Below, one piece after another: positions 42,264-52,139 of a DNA stretch of 64,000 nucleotides. Below the pieces are notes generated by a model. That model saw nothing but the letters and a program-made list of their open reading frames with translations. It made no database searches and was not told the origin of the DNA. Origin of the DNA: JBBATK01 sp044224515 (GTDB lineage: Bacteria; Bacteroidota; Ignavibacteria; Kapaibacteriales; NICIL-2); assembly GCA_044224515.1 (NCBI GenBank), contig JBGAKH010000010.1:118096-182095 (forward strand). The letters run 5' to 3'. Both the position numbers and the translations under genes were made by a program. Positions within the stretch are counted from its first letter, which is position 1. Each line of letters begins with the position of its first letter.

Positions 42264-43840
42264 TGTATGGTCTTGAGCCAGGTTACGAGATTGGCATCGC
42301 TTGGTAGTTTCATTTTTGCGCGCAAGCGTGTGCGGTAGACTTCGATGGACTTCGTTGTCACACTCAATATCGTTGCGATTTCTTTGGAGCTCAAGTTCAG
42401 AAAGAGCAGAACACAAACGCGGAGTTCCACCGGACTCAGTGAGGGAAAGCGCTTCAACAACTCCGCCATAAATTCTTGATGAGAATCTCGAAACCGATCC
42501 TCAAAATTCTTCCATCCCAAGTCTGTATGCTGAGCACTTTTTAGACTTCGCTCTACCGTATCGACAATGACTGTTTCTTCCACACCCTGCAAACGCATGT
42601 CGGAGATTTGTCGTTGTAGTTTGTTCAACATCTCGTTCATGCGCGAAACGTTTAGGGCCATTGCGGTCAGCTCGCGGTGCTTCGCCTCGATACTCACTTG
42701 TAAGCCTTCTGCACGCAAGGCCTCCACTTCTGCTTTGTGCTGAGCAGCACGAAGCTGCACTTCCGCGGAGACTTCTTCAAATCGCAATCTTCCTTCCTCG
42801 GCAGCTAAATGCGCTTCGATTAATTGTTTCTGTCGCATGTGATACAGAGACTTCGGAAAGTCGCATAGGCTCTCGTACACCCGCGAAAGATGATCATGCA
42901 TATCTCTCTGTGGCTCCATCTGATCATGCTCTACCGCGTAGTCCAGAGCTCTGCGAGCATAGTCTAAAGCCTGCGCCGGATCACCGAGCTTATCGAGTAG
43001 GTAAGCCCTGAGATTATAGGATAGACAGAGTGAGCCAACGTCGCCGTGTTTCTCTTTGATGTGTATGCTTGCTTGGAGATACTGCAGGGCGACGTCGTAG
43101 TTCGCCAAGTGGAAGTGGCACGATGCAAGGCTATGCTGTGTCATCGCGATACTGTTTTCGCGTTCCGGATGACGTAGTTTTCCCGCTAAACTCTGCTCCG
43201 TGTATTCAACGGCTTGTTCGAAGTGCGAGGAATAATAATAGGCTAAACCCAAGCCATGTAATGCGGTCGAGCAGCCCCAATCGTCGCCAAGTTCCCGACG
43301 TATCTCAATACACTGTTTATAAAACTGAATTGCTTTCTCCAGATCACGCATTCGAGCATAGGTGTACGCAATCTCGTGAATGGTATAGGCAAAGGACGCC
43401 GGGTCGTTTACGTGTTTCTTCAAGTCATAGCACTTCATGTGCATCTCGAGTGCGTCTGCATATTGTCCTCTATTGGACTTAAATGTCGCTCGAACACCGT
43501 ACACTTTTGCCAGACCCAAAACGAAATTTGTCCTCAGCGCCAAAGTCTCCGCCTCTGCCAGGTCGCGATACGCATCGGCTATTCTATGGACTTTCTCGTA
43601 CGACAGTGCTCGAACACGCAGGAGTTCCACAACGGAATCATGGTGTTCTTCGGCATAAGCGACGTCCAAAGACTCCGTTGCCAACTCAATGATTTGAGGG
43701 TGATTCCAACCGGCAACGATGACACGAAGTCGATCGAACATGGCAGAAAGTTGAGGGCTACGCTCGCGCACTTCATGGGAGTGCTTAGGGCTTGTGCTCC
43801 GTACGGAGTGCTCATTCAGCGTTGGTGTCGATCCCGGCAT
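42248..43840 (-). CDS. TPR and LuxR-type HTH transcriptional regulator (copy 2)
   Basis: The 530-residue soluble protein has TPR repeats over about residues 40-345 (ALHGLGLAYYYSSHFEQAVEYTEQS), a coiled coil (about 345-430), and a C-terminal LuxR/GerE-type HTH: LSPVELRVCVLLFLNLSSKE then TTKSIEVYRTRLRAKM. It is paralogous to the regulator at 28594. Both share the MALxxxxxNxxLxKLxxxI helix, a WxxFExxFxxxHxEF segment just before the HTH, and the overall layout. No sensor input domain is seen other than the TPRs. The start at 43840 is the most upstream ATG; Met34 is possible. It is divergent from the methionine synthase gene. Confidence 0.86.
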   Translation of the reverse strand: MPGSTPTLNEHSVRSTSPKHSHEVRERSPQLSAMFDRLRVIVAGWNHPQIIELATESLDVAYAEEHHDSVVELLRVRALSYEKVHRIADAYRDLAEAETLALRTNFVLGLAKVYGVRATFKSNRGQYADALEMHMKCYDLKKHVNDPASFAYTIHEIAYTYARMRDLEKAIQFYKQCIEIRRELGDDWGCSTALHGLGLAYYYSSHFEQAVEYTEQSLAGKLRHPERENSIAMTQHSLASCHFHLANYDVALQYLQASIHIKEKHGDVGSLCLSYNLRAYLLDKLGDPAQALDYARRALDYAVEHDQMEPQRDMHDHLSRVYESLCDFPKSLYHMRQKQLIEAHLAAEEGRLRFEEVSAEVQLRAAQHKAEVEALRAEGLQVSIEAKHRELTAMALNVSRMNEMLNKLQRQISDMRLQGVEETVIVDTVERSLKSAQHTDLGWKNFEDRFRDSHQEFMAELLKRFPSLSPVELRVCVLLFLNLSSKEIATILSVTTKSIEVYRTRLRAKMKLPSDANLVTWLKTIQNEGR

Positions 43841-44016
43841 GCTGGTATTCCGCTTTCGCTTGGTTTAAGACAGATCTGTAAAATATACGCCGCATCGCAG
43901 AATTGGAGCCGAAGTTCCTCCGGCACCCTAGGTATCTGGTGTGTACTCCGCATCAATACTATATTTGTATGCTGTCGTACAGAGTGGACAGCGCTTCACC
44001 ACCTCGATTAATCGGC

Positions 44017-45873
44017 ATGAATCCATTTCTCAAAGCTCTAGAAGAACGCGTCCTGTTATTTGACGGGGCTACCGGAACGAATTTGCAGACTCAAAATTTG
44101 TCAGCCGACGACTTCGGAGGCAAGCACTTTGAAGGTTGCAACGAAATGCTCTGCGTTACAAATAAAGATGCCGTACGCCGCGTGCATTACGACTTCTTGA
44201 ATGCCGGAGCCGATATTATTGAAACCAATTCCTTCGGTTCAACTTCAATTGTACTGGTTGAGTATGATATTGCTGAGCGCAGCTATGAGCTGTCGCGATT
44301 GAGTGCGGAGATCGCTCGTGAATGCGCCGATGAGTATTCTACACCCGAGCGACCGCGCTTTGTTGCCGGCTCTTTGGGTCCGGGAACAAAGCTTCCTTCT
44401 TTGCTCCACATCAGCTTCGCTGATGTGGAAGAAGCATACTATATCGCCTCCAAAGGATTGATCGACGGCGGATCCGATTTACTATGCATTGAAACCTGTC
44501 AGGACATGTTACAAGCCAAAGCTGCGATTAGCGGCGCAGAGCGTGCAATTGCAGAGTGGCAGGAGCAATCGACGAGCGACCGGCGAGAGAAAGAAATGCC
44601 CATCATTGTTTCCGTGACGATTGAGACGACGGGAACGATGCTCATGGGCACTGAAATATCCGCTGCGTTGACTTCACTGGAGCCCTATCAATCCGTGAAA
44701 GTCATTGGGATGAACTGCGCAACGGGTCCCAAAGAGATGGAAGAAAACGTCCGCTTCCTCAGTCAGAATTCTCCGAAGCCTGTTTTCCTGATGCCAAACG
44801 CGGGACTTCCTGAGAACATTGGAGGCGTGGCGCACTATCACCTGAGTCCCTCCGAAATGCAAAAGTGGATGAAGCGCTACGTCGAGGAGTTCGGCGTTCG
44901 TGTCATCGGTGGTTGCTGCGGCACCACGCACGAACACATACGTGCTCTGCATGAGTACTTGGAGTCCAAGAACGCAACCGTGCCGCAACATTCCGTTCCT
45001 GACTTTAGTCCAAGTGTTTCCAGTATCTATTCCAGCGTCACGATGCGCGTGGATCCCGCTCCCCTCTTAGTTGGAGAGCGTTGTAATGCCAACGGCTCCA
45101 AGAAATTCCGCGAATTATTGCTTGCAGAGGATTATGATTCCATGGTAAACATGGCTAAAGAGCAAATTCGTGAAGGAGCACACGTTCTTGATGTCTGTGT
45201 GGCATACGTTGGACGTGACGAGGTTCGTGATATGGAAGAGGTGATCAAGCGCTTCAACACCTCGGTAACAATTCCTCTGATGATTGACTCGACGGAGGTT
45301 CCTGTCATTGAAACCGCTTTGCGCCTCTACGGTGGACGCGCCATCATTAATTCCATCAATTTCGAAGACGGCACCGCAAAGGCAGATCAAATTCTGCATC
45401 TGGCAAAGAAGTATGGTGCTGCAGTTGTTGCTTTGTCGATCGACGAGGAAGGTCAGGCCTATACCTTTGAAAAGAAGATTTCAATAGCCAAGCGCATACG
45501 CGACCATGCCGTAACTGTTCATGCTATGCGCGAAGATGATTTAATCTTCGACGCCTTGACCTTTCCTTTAGGCAGCGGTCAAGAAGATTTGCGTGACTCG
45601 GGCATGAACACCATCAATGCAATCCGCGAGATCAAACGCATCATGCCTCGAGCCAAAACTATCCTCGGTTTGAGTAACGCTAGCTTTGGACTCAAAGCGC
45701 ATATTCGACACATTCTAAACTCCGTGTTCCTGCACTATGCCATTGAAGCAGGACTGGACATGGCCATCGTGCATGCCTCGAAGATTATGCCTTTATACAA
45801 AATCGATGAGCACGGACGCGAACTCTGTCGCCAACTGATCTTTGATGAACGTAAGTGGGAGCAAGTAGCGTAA
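44017..45873 (+). CDS. metH: Short methionine synthase: homocysteine- and methyltetrahydrofolate-binding domains only
   Basis: The 618-residue protein matches the first half of cobalamin-dependent methionine synthase. The homocysteine/zinc barrel spans about 1-320 with zinc ligands Cys234 (MNCATGP), Cys300 and Cys301 (GGCCGTT). The pterin-binding barrel spans about 345-610 (GERCNANGSKKFREL, MIDSTEVPVIETAL, INSINFEDG, LGLSNASFGL). It ends at FDERKWEQVA, where full MetH would continue into the cobalamin cap and B12-binding domains. A strong terminator 30 bases later shows that the gene really ends here, so the B12-binding part must be a separate polypeptide, or the protein works with another corrinoid carrier. 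ATG 44017 is chosen because similarity starts there. Confidence 0.9.
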   Translation: MNPFLKALEERVLLFDGATGTNLQTQNLSADDFGGKHFEGCNEMLCVTNKDAVRRVHYDFLNAGADIIETNSFGSTSIVLVEYDIAERSYELSRLSAEIARECADEYSTPERPRFVAGSLGPGTKLPSLLHISFADVEEAYYIASKGLIDGGSDLLCIETCQDMLQAKAAISGAERAIAEWQEQSTSDRREKEMPIIVSVTIETTGTMLMGTEISAALTSLEPYQSVKVIGMNCATGPKEMEENVRFLSQNSPKPVFLMPNAGLPENIGGVAHYHLSPSEMQKWMKRYVEEFGVRVIGGCCGTTHEHIRALHEYLESKNATVPQHSVPDFSPSVSSIYSSVTMRVDPAPLLVGERCNANGSKKFRELLLAEDYDSMVNMAKEQIREGAHVLDVCVAYVGRDEVRDMEEVIKRFNTSVTIPLMIDSTEVPVIETALRLYGGRAIINSINFEDGTAKADQILHLAKKYGAAVVALSIDEEGQAYTFEKKISIAKRIRDHAVTVHAMREDDLIFDALTFPLGSGQEDLRDSGMNTINAIREIKRIMPRAKTILGLSNASFGLKAHIRHILNSVFLHYAIEAGLDMAIVHASKIMPLYKIDEHGRELCRQLIFDERKWEQVA

Positions 45874-45903
45874 AGACTCCTCCTGCTACGATCTATAGCC
45901 TCG

Positions 45904-45945
45904 AAAATGGTCGCATTAACCTATTGGTTCGTGCGACCATTTTTT
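45904..45945 (+). terminator. Intrinsic terminator of the short metH
   Basis: A 12-bp stem AAAATGGTCGCA (45904-45915) / TGCGACCATTTT (45932-45943), 16-base loop, ending in a T tract. It lies 30 bases after the metH stop and supports a true gene end. Confidence 0.9.
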
Positions 45946-46119
45946 GTTTATGTGTTACCTGGCACCATTGCTTCGCAATGCTGCATCAATGCTTTAATGC
46001 TATCAATTCGATCTGATCTACGATGATTGTCCTACGTAGCAGGACAGTAACATCTAACAGCTGTAGCGGAGTTCGCTGTTTCATTGTACGTGTTTTTTTC
46101 GTTTAACAGTACTCCGGTT

Positions 46120-48966
46120 CTACTTCGATACGACGAGTGCCTTTCGAAGTAGTTGATTGCAGTGTTGCAGACTCAGCCAGTACACTCCGCTTGCCCAATC
46201 TCGCAGGTCAATAGCCGCTTGGTTTGTTCCTTCGCGTCCTTGAGTGCTCTGTTTGTACACCAACAATCCTATAGAGTTGTGAACTTGAATTGTAACGAGA
46301 TCATCAGTAACAGCATACCACTCTAAGGTTGCGGCATTTGTTCCTGGTTGTGGTCGTATCTCAAGATCTGTAATGCGATCGGGCTCTACATCGTTTATCT
46401 GCGCGTATGTCGAGAAGTTCCATGTGATGCTCGGCGCCGAGGCGCCGTACTTATTAAAGGAGCGTACAGACCACTCTACAATCGCCTCAGCGGGGGCAGG
46501 ACTCAGGCTACTCAGTTCAAAAGTTGTGTCGGGCGCATTCACAACTTTAGTGCAAACCTCCGTAGTAGTAGTACCGAGTACTGTCCGCACATGCACTTCA
46601 TACTGCACGGCCGCCGTGTCTTTATGCCACGTTAGCACAATTGGCAAGACCTGATACTTGGCAGCTTTTTGTGGTGAGACAAGTGTTGGTTTGGCGGGAA
46701 CGCGAGCCATTTTCCAGACATTCAACAACCCGCGCAGAGCGGTGGCGGTGTTCGTTGGTGCTGCTTTATAGAAGTGCTCACCCTTGTCGTTTTCACCATG
46801 GCAACGTCCGCAAGTTCTGATCTCGCCCGGGGCAAAGCATAGCCAATAGCGTTCACGAACAACAGCCTGAGAACCGCCTTTATCAGTTTGCCAGGTTACT
46901 GCGCGTCGAGCCGGCAAGAAGGCTGCTGCAGATCCATCATCGTAAATGCGAACCATCGACTTGGATACTGTGGCCGGACTACCGTCGAGATCGTTTACGG
47001 TGTTTGAGACCTCGTGTTGTGGTACCGCGCAAATACGTCGACCGGGCTGCGTTTTTCCGCTGGCAATCGCTTTGTGCGTTGTAATGTAGTCGCCCTGGAA
47101 GAGACTCAGAAATCCGATTGCAGAGTACTGCTCCGCATCCGCAGAGTCGGTCAACACTTGGCGTGGCACAGCAAGTAGATAGGGTTGCAACTTATCGTCC
47201 GGATCTCTCTGTCGCAAATCGCGCATAACAATAAGTGCTTGATTACTTGAGCGCAGGTATGATTGAAACTCTGCTAGGTCAACGCCTTCCTCCTCGAAGA
47301 CCTTGCGTTCCAACTCCGCAACCCCTTGCTTTGAAGCCTCGGGTATCGTTCTGCTAACAACTTCGACCGCATCCAGCTCCCAGAGCAACCCGTTATAGCC
47401 GACGATAGGATTGTATGGACTATAGATGTATGGAAATGAAACGGCTTTACTAATGCCGGGCGTCAACGCCTCGTCCGCAACCCACACATCGCCTTCTTGA
47501 CGAAGTGTCTTCAAGCGAAACTCAAAGCTTGTTGTGAAATCGATGGTGAGAGCTTTGGCTTCCGCTGTTTTTGTGGAACAATGTGAGGCGATCAACAAAC
47601 CATCCGAAGTAGGAAGCGGGTTACGATAGAATCCGCTATGATCCGATGGACCTGCAGCCGAGTCCGGAATCGGAGTACGTGTGGATCGTGAGGTGATGTA
47701 CTGCACGCTCAAGTCTCGCGACATGTATTTGGGAGCCAGATTGTCCAGTCGTATGATCTGTCCTGCTCCATGCGTTCCGGCAGGCAATGCATCTATGCCG
47801 TAGTATGAACCGGGATGCAGAGGATCCTCGCGCAATTGAAGGGCATTTGTGATACTGTTCTTGTTTGGACGCGAAGAGCGTGAGGCTGAAAAATGCTCTA
47901 GATTTAGTTCATCGGATACCGCGTGCGGAATAGTGTCGCGTAAATCATGGCGACCGATGTGGTTAACCGTCTGCAAACCCGTGCCGTCTTCATTTATTGT
48001 CCACGGAGTAAACGAGCTTGGCAAACAAGGATCTAAGATCGTACCTTCGGTGCCGAGTCGCGAAGCGACAATCTCGGTGACTGTCGTTTTACCAAGGTTT
48101 CCCCCAAAGTATGAATCGCCTTGTACTACATGGGTGCGAACAAGAGCGAGTTTAGGATTTATCTCAGGAAATGCAAGATTGGAAAAGGTAGTGCTTGGTC
48201 GCGCACTTGCCGATTCACCATCAAGGTCAACTCGAAGGAAGTCCGGCGCATGTTGTGTTTCGAAGGGATCGTGCTGAAGAACATCCCATCGACTAAACAC
48301 AACTCTTCCATAGCTATCCAGCGAGGCATTGTAATCCCCGCTCGGTGAATGATCCAACTGATGACACTCCCCTGTTTTGGGGTCGAGTTTCCAGAGACCG
48401 GAATTCACATCCATTGCTTGGTTTTCGTCGACATAGCCATCAACCTTCGGCGACCCTTCTCTATTCCGATCACTCACAAAGATGATTTTATCATCAGTGG
48501 CATAGATTGGTGAGACATTGTTTGCATCCGGCTGTGGCTCAATCTTAGTTATGATCACAGAGTCTTGTTCACCAAGTCCACTCACCTCAAATATCTGCCA
48601 ATGCATGATATGGTTGTCCTTGTATCCTAAGTATGCGCCCTGCACCATACTGAAGAGCGCCTTCTTTCCACTCCAGTGCACGCAGGGTTGTCGCACTGCA
48701 ATGCTGGTCAAACCCTGAAATCCAACAGCTCCGTATCCTGCCATCGCCGTGAGGTTTCTGAGGTGTCCGTTTGGATATCGAATCCACAAATCTCCACCAC
48801 GGAAGAGTGCGGTAAACGATGTACTGTGATTTGCTATAACGGAGCACAAGGTCGCGGAGTCGCAACAATTAGGCACCGCCGTTACAAACATGATGGGGTT
48901 CTTGGGTCCTGCATGTAGTGTGCTCAGCAACACTAGCAACACGAATGTTATCGATAACGGTCTCAT
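46120..48966 (-). CDS. HzsA-related monoheme cytochrome with FN3 and T9SS sorting domain
   Basis: The 948-residue protein has a signal peptide (MRPLSITFVLLVLLSTLHA) and a long PD40-like region starting with IMFVTAVP. It resembles the alpha-subunit (HzsA) type found in hydrazine synthase and in many HzsA-related proteins of unknown function. Heme motif C719-G-R-C722-H723 lies in IRTCGRCHGEN. A fibronectin III-like domain follows (about 755-850), then a T9SS sorting domain (IRPQPGTNAATLEWY, VHNSIGLLVYK, WASGVYWLSLQ, final ALVVSK). It is predicted to be a surface redox or binding protein. A hydrazine synthase role is not claimed: no HzsB or HzsC partner is nearby. The family name is from recalled similarity, not from a search. 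Confidence 0.75.
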   Translation of the reverse strand: MRPLSITFVLLVLLSTLHAGPKNPIMFVTAVPNCCDSATLCSVIANHSTSFTALFRGGDLWIRYPNGHLRNLTAMAGYGAVGFQGLTSIAVRQPCVHWSGKKALFSMVQGAYLGYKDNHIMHWQIFEVSGLGEQDSVIITKIEPQPDANNVSPIYATDDKIIFVSDRNREGSPKVDGYVDENQAMDVNSGLWKLDPKTGECHQLDHSPSGDYNASLDSYGRVVFSRWDVLQHDPFETQHAPDFLRVDLDGESASARPSTTFSNLAFPEINPKLALVRTHVVQGDSYFGGNLGKTTVTEIVASRLGTEGTILDPCLPSSFTPWTINEDGTGLQTVNHIGRHDLRDTIPHAVSDELNLEHFSASRSSRPNKNSITNALQLREDPLHPGSYYGIDALPAGTHGAGQIIRLDNLAPKYMSRDLSVQYITSRSTRTPIPDSAAGPSDHSGFYRNPLPTSDGLLIASHCSTKTAEAKALTIDFTTSFEFRLKTLRQEGDVWVADEALTPGISKAVSFPYIYSPYNPIVGYNGLLWELDAVEVVSRTIPEASKQGVAELERKVFEEEGVDLAEFQSYLRSSNQALIVMRDLRQRDPDDKLQPYLLAVPRQVLTDSADAEQYSAIGFLSLFQGDYITTHKAIASGKTQPGRRICAVPQHEVSNTVNDLDGSPATVSKSMVRIYDDGSAAAFLPARRAVTWQTDKGGSQAVVRERYWLCFAPGEIRTCGRCHGENDKGEHFYKAAPTNTATALRGLLNVWKMARVPAKPTLVSPQKAAKYQVLPIVLTWHKDTAAVQYEVHVRTVLGTTTTEVCTKVVNAPDTTFELSSLSPAPAEAIVEWSVRSFNKYGASAPSITWNFSTYAQINDVEPDRITDLEIRPQPGTNAATLEWYAVTDDLVTIQVHNSIGLLVYKQSTQGREGTNQAAIDLRDWASGVYWLSLQHCNQLLRKALVVSK

Positions 48967-49318
48967 GATTATTCCCTGAATTGAGTTCGCCTGCTAGCAA
49001 ATAATCATGATCCAATGCTTTTTGTTTCAAGACAGATCGACGCAACAAGAAGTGCCCGGCATCCAATTGAGGAGGGATTCGTAAAGCGAGGTCGTTGTCG
49101 TCCACCTCGTTTGTATCGCTTTTGACAAGCGATTACTTTGTAGATCTTGTAGTAGGCGCTTAGTGATTTTACATTGAGGTCCACATTCGGTGGACGCCGC
49201 TCAGGGCTTGTATCGCATTGTGAAGCCAATAGGTAGCGCGCTACTTGACACGGCTCACTTACCGTTCATGAGAGAATAGAAAACTCAGATCTGCATGGGT
49301 TTGATTTGAAAAACAAAC
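48967..49318. other. Intergenic region
   Basis: No gene is seen. A short hairpin GTCCAC / GTGGAC lies near 49182-49198. The minus-strand promoter for the HzsA-related gene should lie at its left end. Confidence 0.35.
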
Positions 49319-50194
49319 TCAATACACCCAGCATAATTGGCTGTCTTCGCCAACATAGTGTACTGCACTCATCTCCGTTACCGTTCGTTTAGCAACATCA
49401 AAAACGTGAATGTGACCTGAGCTTAGGGCGGCAATGTATTGACCGTCAGGTGACCACGTAGGCACCGAAAAGTTCATGCCGCTAACATAGTACTGCGTTG
49501 GATTGAGTCCATCAATTCCCATCGTCCATACTTTACCATCGCGTATAAATGCAACCGTCTTGCCGTCAGGGCTAACCCTGGGTTCAGAAACGTTTGAGAA
49601 ATTAGGATCAATGCGTGTGATCGTCTTAAAATCCGATGACACTCTATAAATGCCGTTGTTCAAGGATATCCAACCTTGAACAACCACTGAGCCATCCGGG
49701 GCCCAACTTGGAGATATCATTGGTTGTCTTGCATCGTAATCTCCGATTTTAGCGATGAGTGATCCGCTTAAAGCATCGATGACATAGGATTGAGGATTGT
49801 ATACGTTGTCACCTTCGTAGACAACATATCGCTGATCTTTCGAAATGTGAGGCTTGTTTAAGTACTCCTTGTGTTCTGGTCCCATATAGCCTTCGCTAGT
49901 AATCAAGGCATCTCTGGTTGCTCCTGTACGATCCGAGTAGACAATGCGGGTATCCGGATAAGTCTCTACAGCCAGAATTCTTCCATCCGCCATGATATCC
50001 GGATGTCGTGCATTTGAAAAGAGCTCGGTTTTTATCTGATCGCTCAAGTGCAAACGATAGACCACGTTAGCTGTTGAATAGTAGATCGATCCTTTCAATT
50101 GACTTGTTTCCGTCGTCGTCGTAGCGGGATCCGTGCAACTTGCAACCAATACTGAGCATAACAGCATTGTCAGCTTGAGTAGGGAATTCTTCAT
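49319..50194 (-). CDS. PD40/TolB-like beta-propeller lipoprotein
   Basis: The 291-residue protein has a lipoprotein signal peptide (LTMLLCSVLVASC, lipid on that Cys) and about six PD40/TolB-like blades (SPSWAPDGSVVVQG, RVSPDGKTVAFIRDG, TWSPDGQYIAALSSG). It is probably attached to the outer or inner membrane facing the periplasm and may bind proteins or glycans; no catalytic site is seen. ATG 50194 is chosen because the lipobox is then at normal distance; the frame is open to 50227. It follows the unrelated divergent region of the 50.7-kb gene. Confidence 0.82.
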   Translation of the reverse strand: MKNSLLKLTMLLCSVLVASCTDPATTTTETSQLKGSIYYSTANVVYRLHLSDQIKTELFSNARHPDIMADGRILAVETYPDTRIVYSDRTGATRDALITSEGYMGPEHKEYLNKPHISKDQRYVVYEGDNVYNPQSYVIDALSGSLIAKIGDYDARQPMISPSWAPDGSVVVQGWISLNNGIYRVSSDFKTITRIDPNFSNVSEPRVSPDGKTVAFIRDGKVWTMGIDGLNPTQYYVSGMNFSVPTWSPDGQYIAALSSGHIHVFDVAKRTVTEMSAVHYVGEDSQLCWVY

Positions 50195-50741
50195 AGATAG
50201 ACAGCACCTAAGATTATGAAAAGACACTTCGGAAAATACTTTCCCGTAGTTCCGCCTCTCGCGGTGAAAAATGTCAATTTCTTACAAGAGATGCATTAGA
50301 GTCGAACGCTGAGTCTGACTCGTTTCTCCGAATCGTGTGGACCAGCGCACCGTTTCTCTGTCCGGCATGCGTGGAGCGCCGTAACAAAACGGAAAGCGTT
50401 TTTTAGGTCTCTCATCGGGGTCATGAAGTACTTACGAACCGAGCCACAGTAGCAAGCAACATCAGACGCGCGCAATCAGGCCTTTTGGCGTCTGCTCTTT
50501 CCAAACAGATGTTTCATTCTTATTGAATCGCGTTGAATGTGTCGAGCAAAGCGAAGATCGAGTCTTGTCCCATAAGCCAAAAAAATGCGACCATGTACCG
50601 GATAGTCCTGCAGTATAGTGGCCAAGCGCCCTCAACACTGTTCCATTCCGCCGATAGTAGCTGTACTATGGATATATTGCTTGAGCCGATTGGATATGAA
50701 CCACTGTGTCCTGATTTGCTCTGAAGGAGCTACCTCTCATT
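50195..50741. other. Divergent gene-free interval
   Basis: No supported gene. A weak AAAACG/CGTTTT hairpin with a T run is near 50387-50406. A 63-codon frame at 50533-50724 has no ribosome site or recognised family. Confidence 0.4.
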
Positions 50742-52139
50742 ATGTCGCTTTTAACTGAATATCTTCATGCTCTGTTTCCGGAGGAAAGGCAGCGTCTGCG
50801 GACACTTCATCTGAGTGTACGGGAGAAAGATGTGCTCGAGATATTGACCGACTACGATGAAGGTTTGCATGAGCAACAGCGGACCGTACTTGGTATTTCG
50901 TCAGCTCACTGGGATAAAATACAGTCGATCTTGATAAGGAAACTCTATGAGGCCTTCGTGCCGACCGGTGCTGAGAAACTGATTCACCACCTTGCAAGCC
51001 GCTACACCCTCACGAAGCACGTCATGAAGGAACTTCAGTACCAACAAAGAACGTTGGTACCCGACTTCAACGCAGAACGGAAAGCGACATACTATAGAAT
51101 CCTTCTTGATACATTCCTTGGCATGCCGATTCATTCATCCAATGAACGGTTGTTGATCAAGCTTTTGCGGAACTACCTTTCGGCACTACCCACCTCACAG
51201 CGTGCGTCGCAGAAAAGTCTGTATCAATCACAGATTCGAAGTGAGCGAATTTCAATCATGGCAAGTCAAATGCGCCTCCAGAAAGGCAGAGAGGACACGA
51301 AGCTTGAGAGGGAATTGTTAAGGGAGTACAAGAATTCCTGTCTTTGTACTTCAAAAATTGCCCAAGTATTTGCGGACCTGGCCTTGTATGACTACTACGC
51401 TGCCATTGAGTCGGATTCACAACTCTACCATATTAGCCGAGCAAAGAAAGTTTCTGACACTATCAATGACATCAATAGCGGGAAGAAACAACAAATACAC
51501 ACGAAACTTGCAACGACCTTGTATCAGCAGTCCAGTGATTTTGAAGGTGCTTACCGAGAATATGATTCGCTCTTTCGCCTCTTTCCGGAAGCCGTGAACA
51601 ACATCTATCCGGTCGCTAAGTACATCCAAGTTTGCCTCATTCTATCTCGCATGCCTGAAGCCAAAAGAATGCTTGATCGTACGTTCAAAAAACTCTTGAT
51701 GCACGAGAAGCACGTTGTGGCAGGAGTCGCAGCTCTCAATTATGCGAAGTACTACACGATGACGCATGACTACGACCTGGCTCTGGTTACGATACAAAAA
51801 GGAATGCGCTTACTCAAGAAGCAGCTCTATGTTCAATACGAAATTGAGCTAAGAAACCTTCAAACAGCAATACTCGTACTGCGCAATGATTCCGAATCTG
51901 CGCTCGCAGCCATTGATCGAAATTTGCGATTCCTGAGAGACAAAGGTTTCAAGTCATCGAACTCCGACTTGGGTGAATTCTACGTAGTCCTCAGGCAGTA
52001 CCTCCTGCAACCTGAGAAAGTGCAAACAGATCAGTCCACCCAACGCATACTGGAAAAGTGGAGCCATGGTATTTACAATATCTATGGCGCTTTACTGAAG
52101 TCTATCGTCCGCGTCGAAATGCCCATGAGAACCCCTTGA
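50742..52139 (+). CDS. Unrecognised helical (TPR-like) protein
   Basis: I do not recognise this 465-residue protein. It has no signal peptide or membrane helix. It is rich in Leu, Lys, Glu and Tyr and strongly helical, with helix-turn-helix pairs from about residue 190 to 420 that look like degenerate TPRs (LALYDYYAAIESDSQLYHIS, AALNYAKYYTMTHDYDLALV). The first 90 residues are also helical (REKDVLEILTDYDEGLHEQQ, SILIRKLYEAFVP). It could be a scaffold or regulator like the TPR-HTH proteins in this window, but no HTH is visible. AAGGAG lies 12 bases before ATG 50742. It sits alone between two gene-free stretches. Confidence 0.75.
   Translation: MSLLTEYLHALFPEERQRLRTLHLSVREKDVLEILTDYDEGLHEQQRTVLGISSAHWDKIQSILIRKLYEAFVPTGAEKLIHHLASRYTLTKHVMKELQYQQRTLVPDFNAERKATYYRILLDTFLGMPIHSSNERLLIKLLRNYLSALPTSQRASQKSLYQSQIRSERISIMASQMRLQKGREDTKLERELLREYKNSCLCTSKIAQVFADLALYDYYAAIESDSQLYHISRAKKVSDTINDINSGKKQQIHTKLATTLYQQSSDFEGAYREYDSLFRLFPEAVNNIYPVAKYIQVCLILSRMPEAKRMLDRTFKKLLMHEKHVVAGVAALNYAKYYTMTHDYDLALVTIQKGMRLLKKQLYVQYEIELRNLQTAILVLRNDSESALAAIDRNLRFLRDKGFKSSNSDLGEFYVVLRQYLLQPEKVQTDQSTQRILEKWSHGIYNIYGALLKSIVRVEMPMRTP

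Noticed and set aside
43376..44011. 211-codon plus-strand frame
   Set aside because: Antisense to the second TPR-LuxR regulator; no family.
46120..48966. True hydrazine synthase alpha subunit of an anammox pathway
   Set aside because: Only one heme motif, a T9SS tail and no HzsB/HzsC or anammox context; HzsA-related is the most that can be said.
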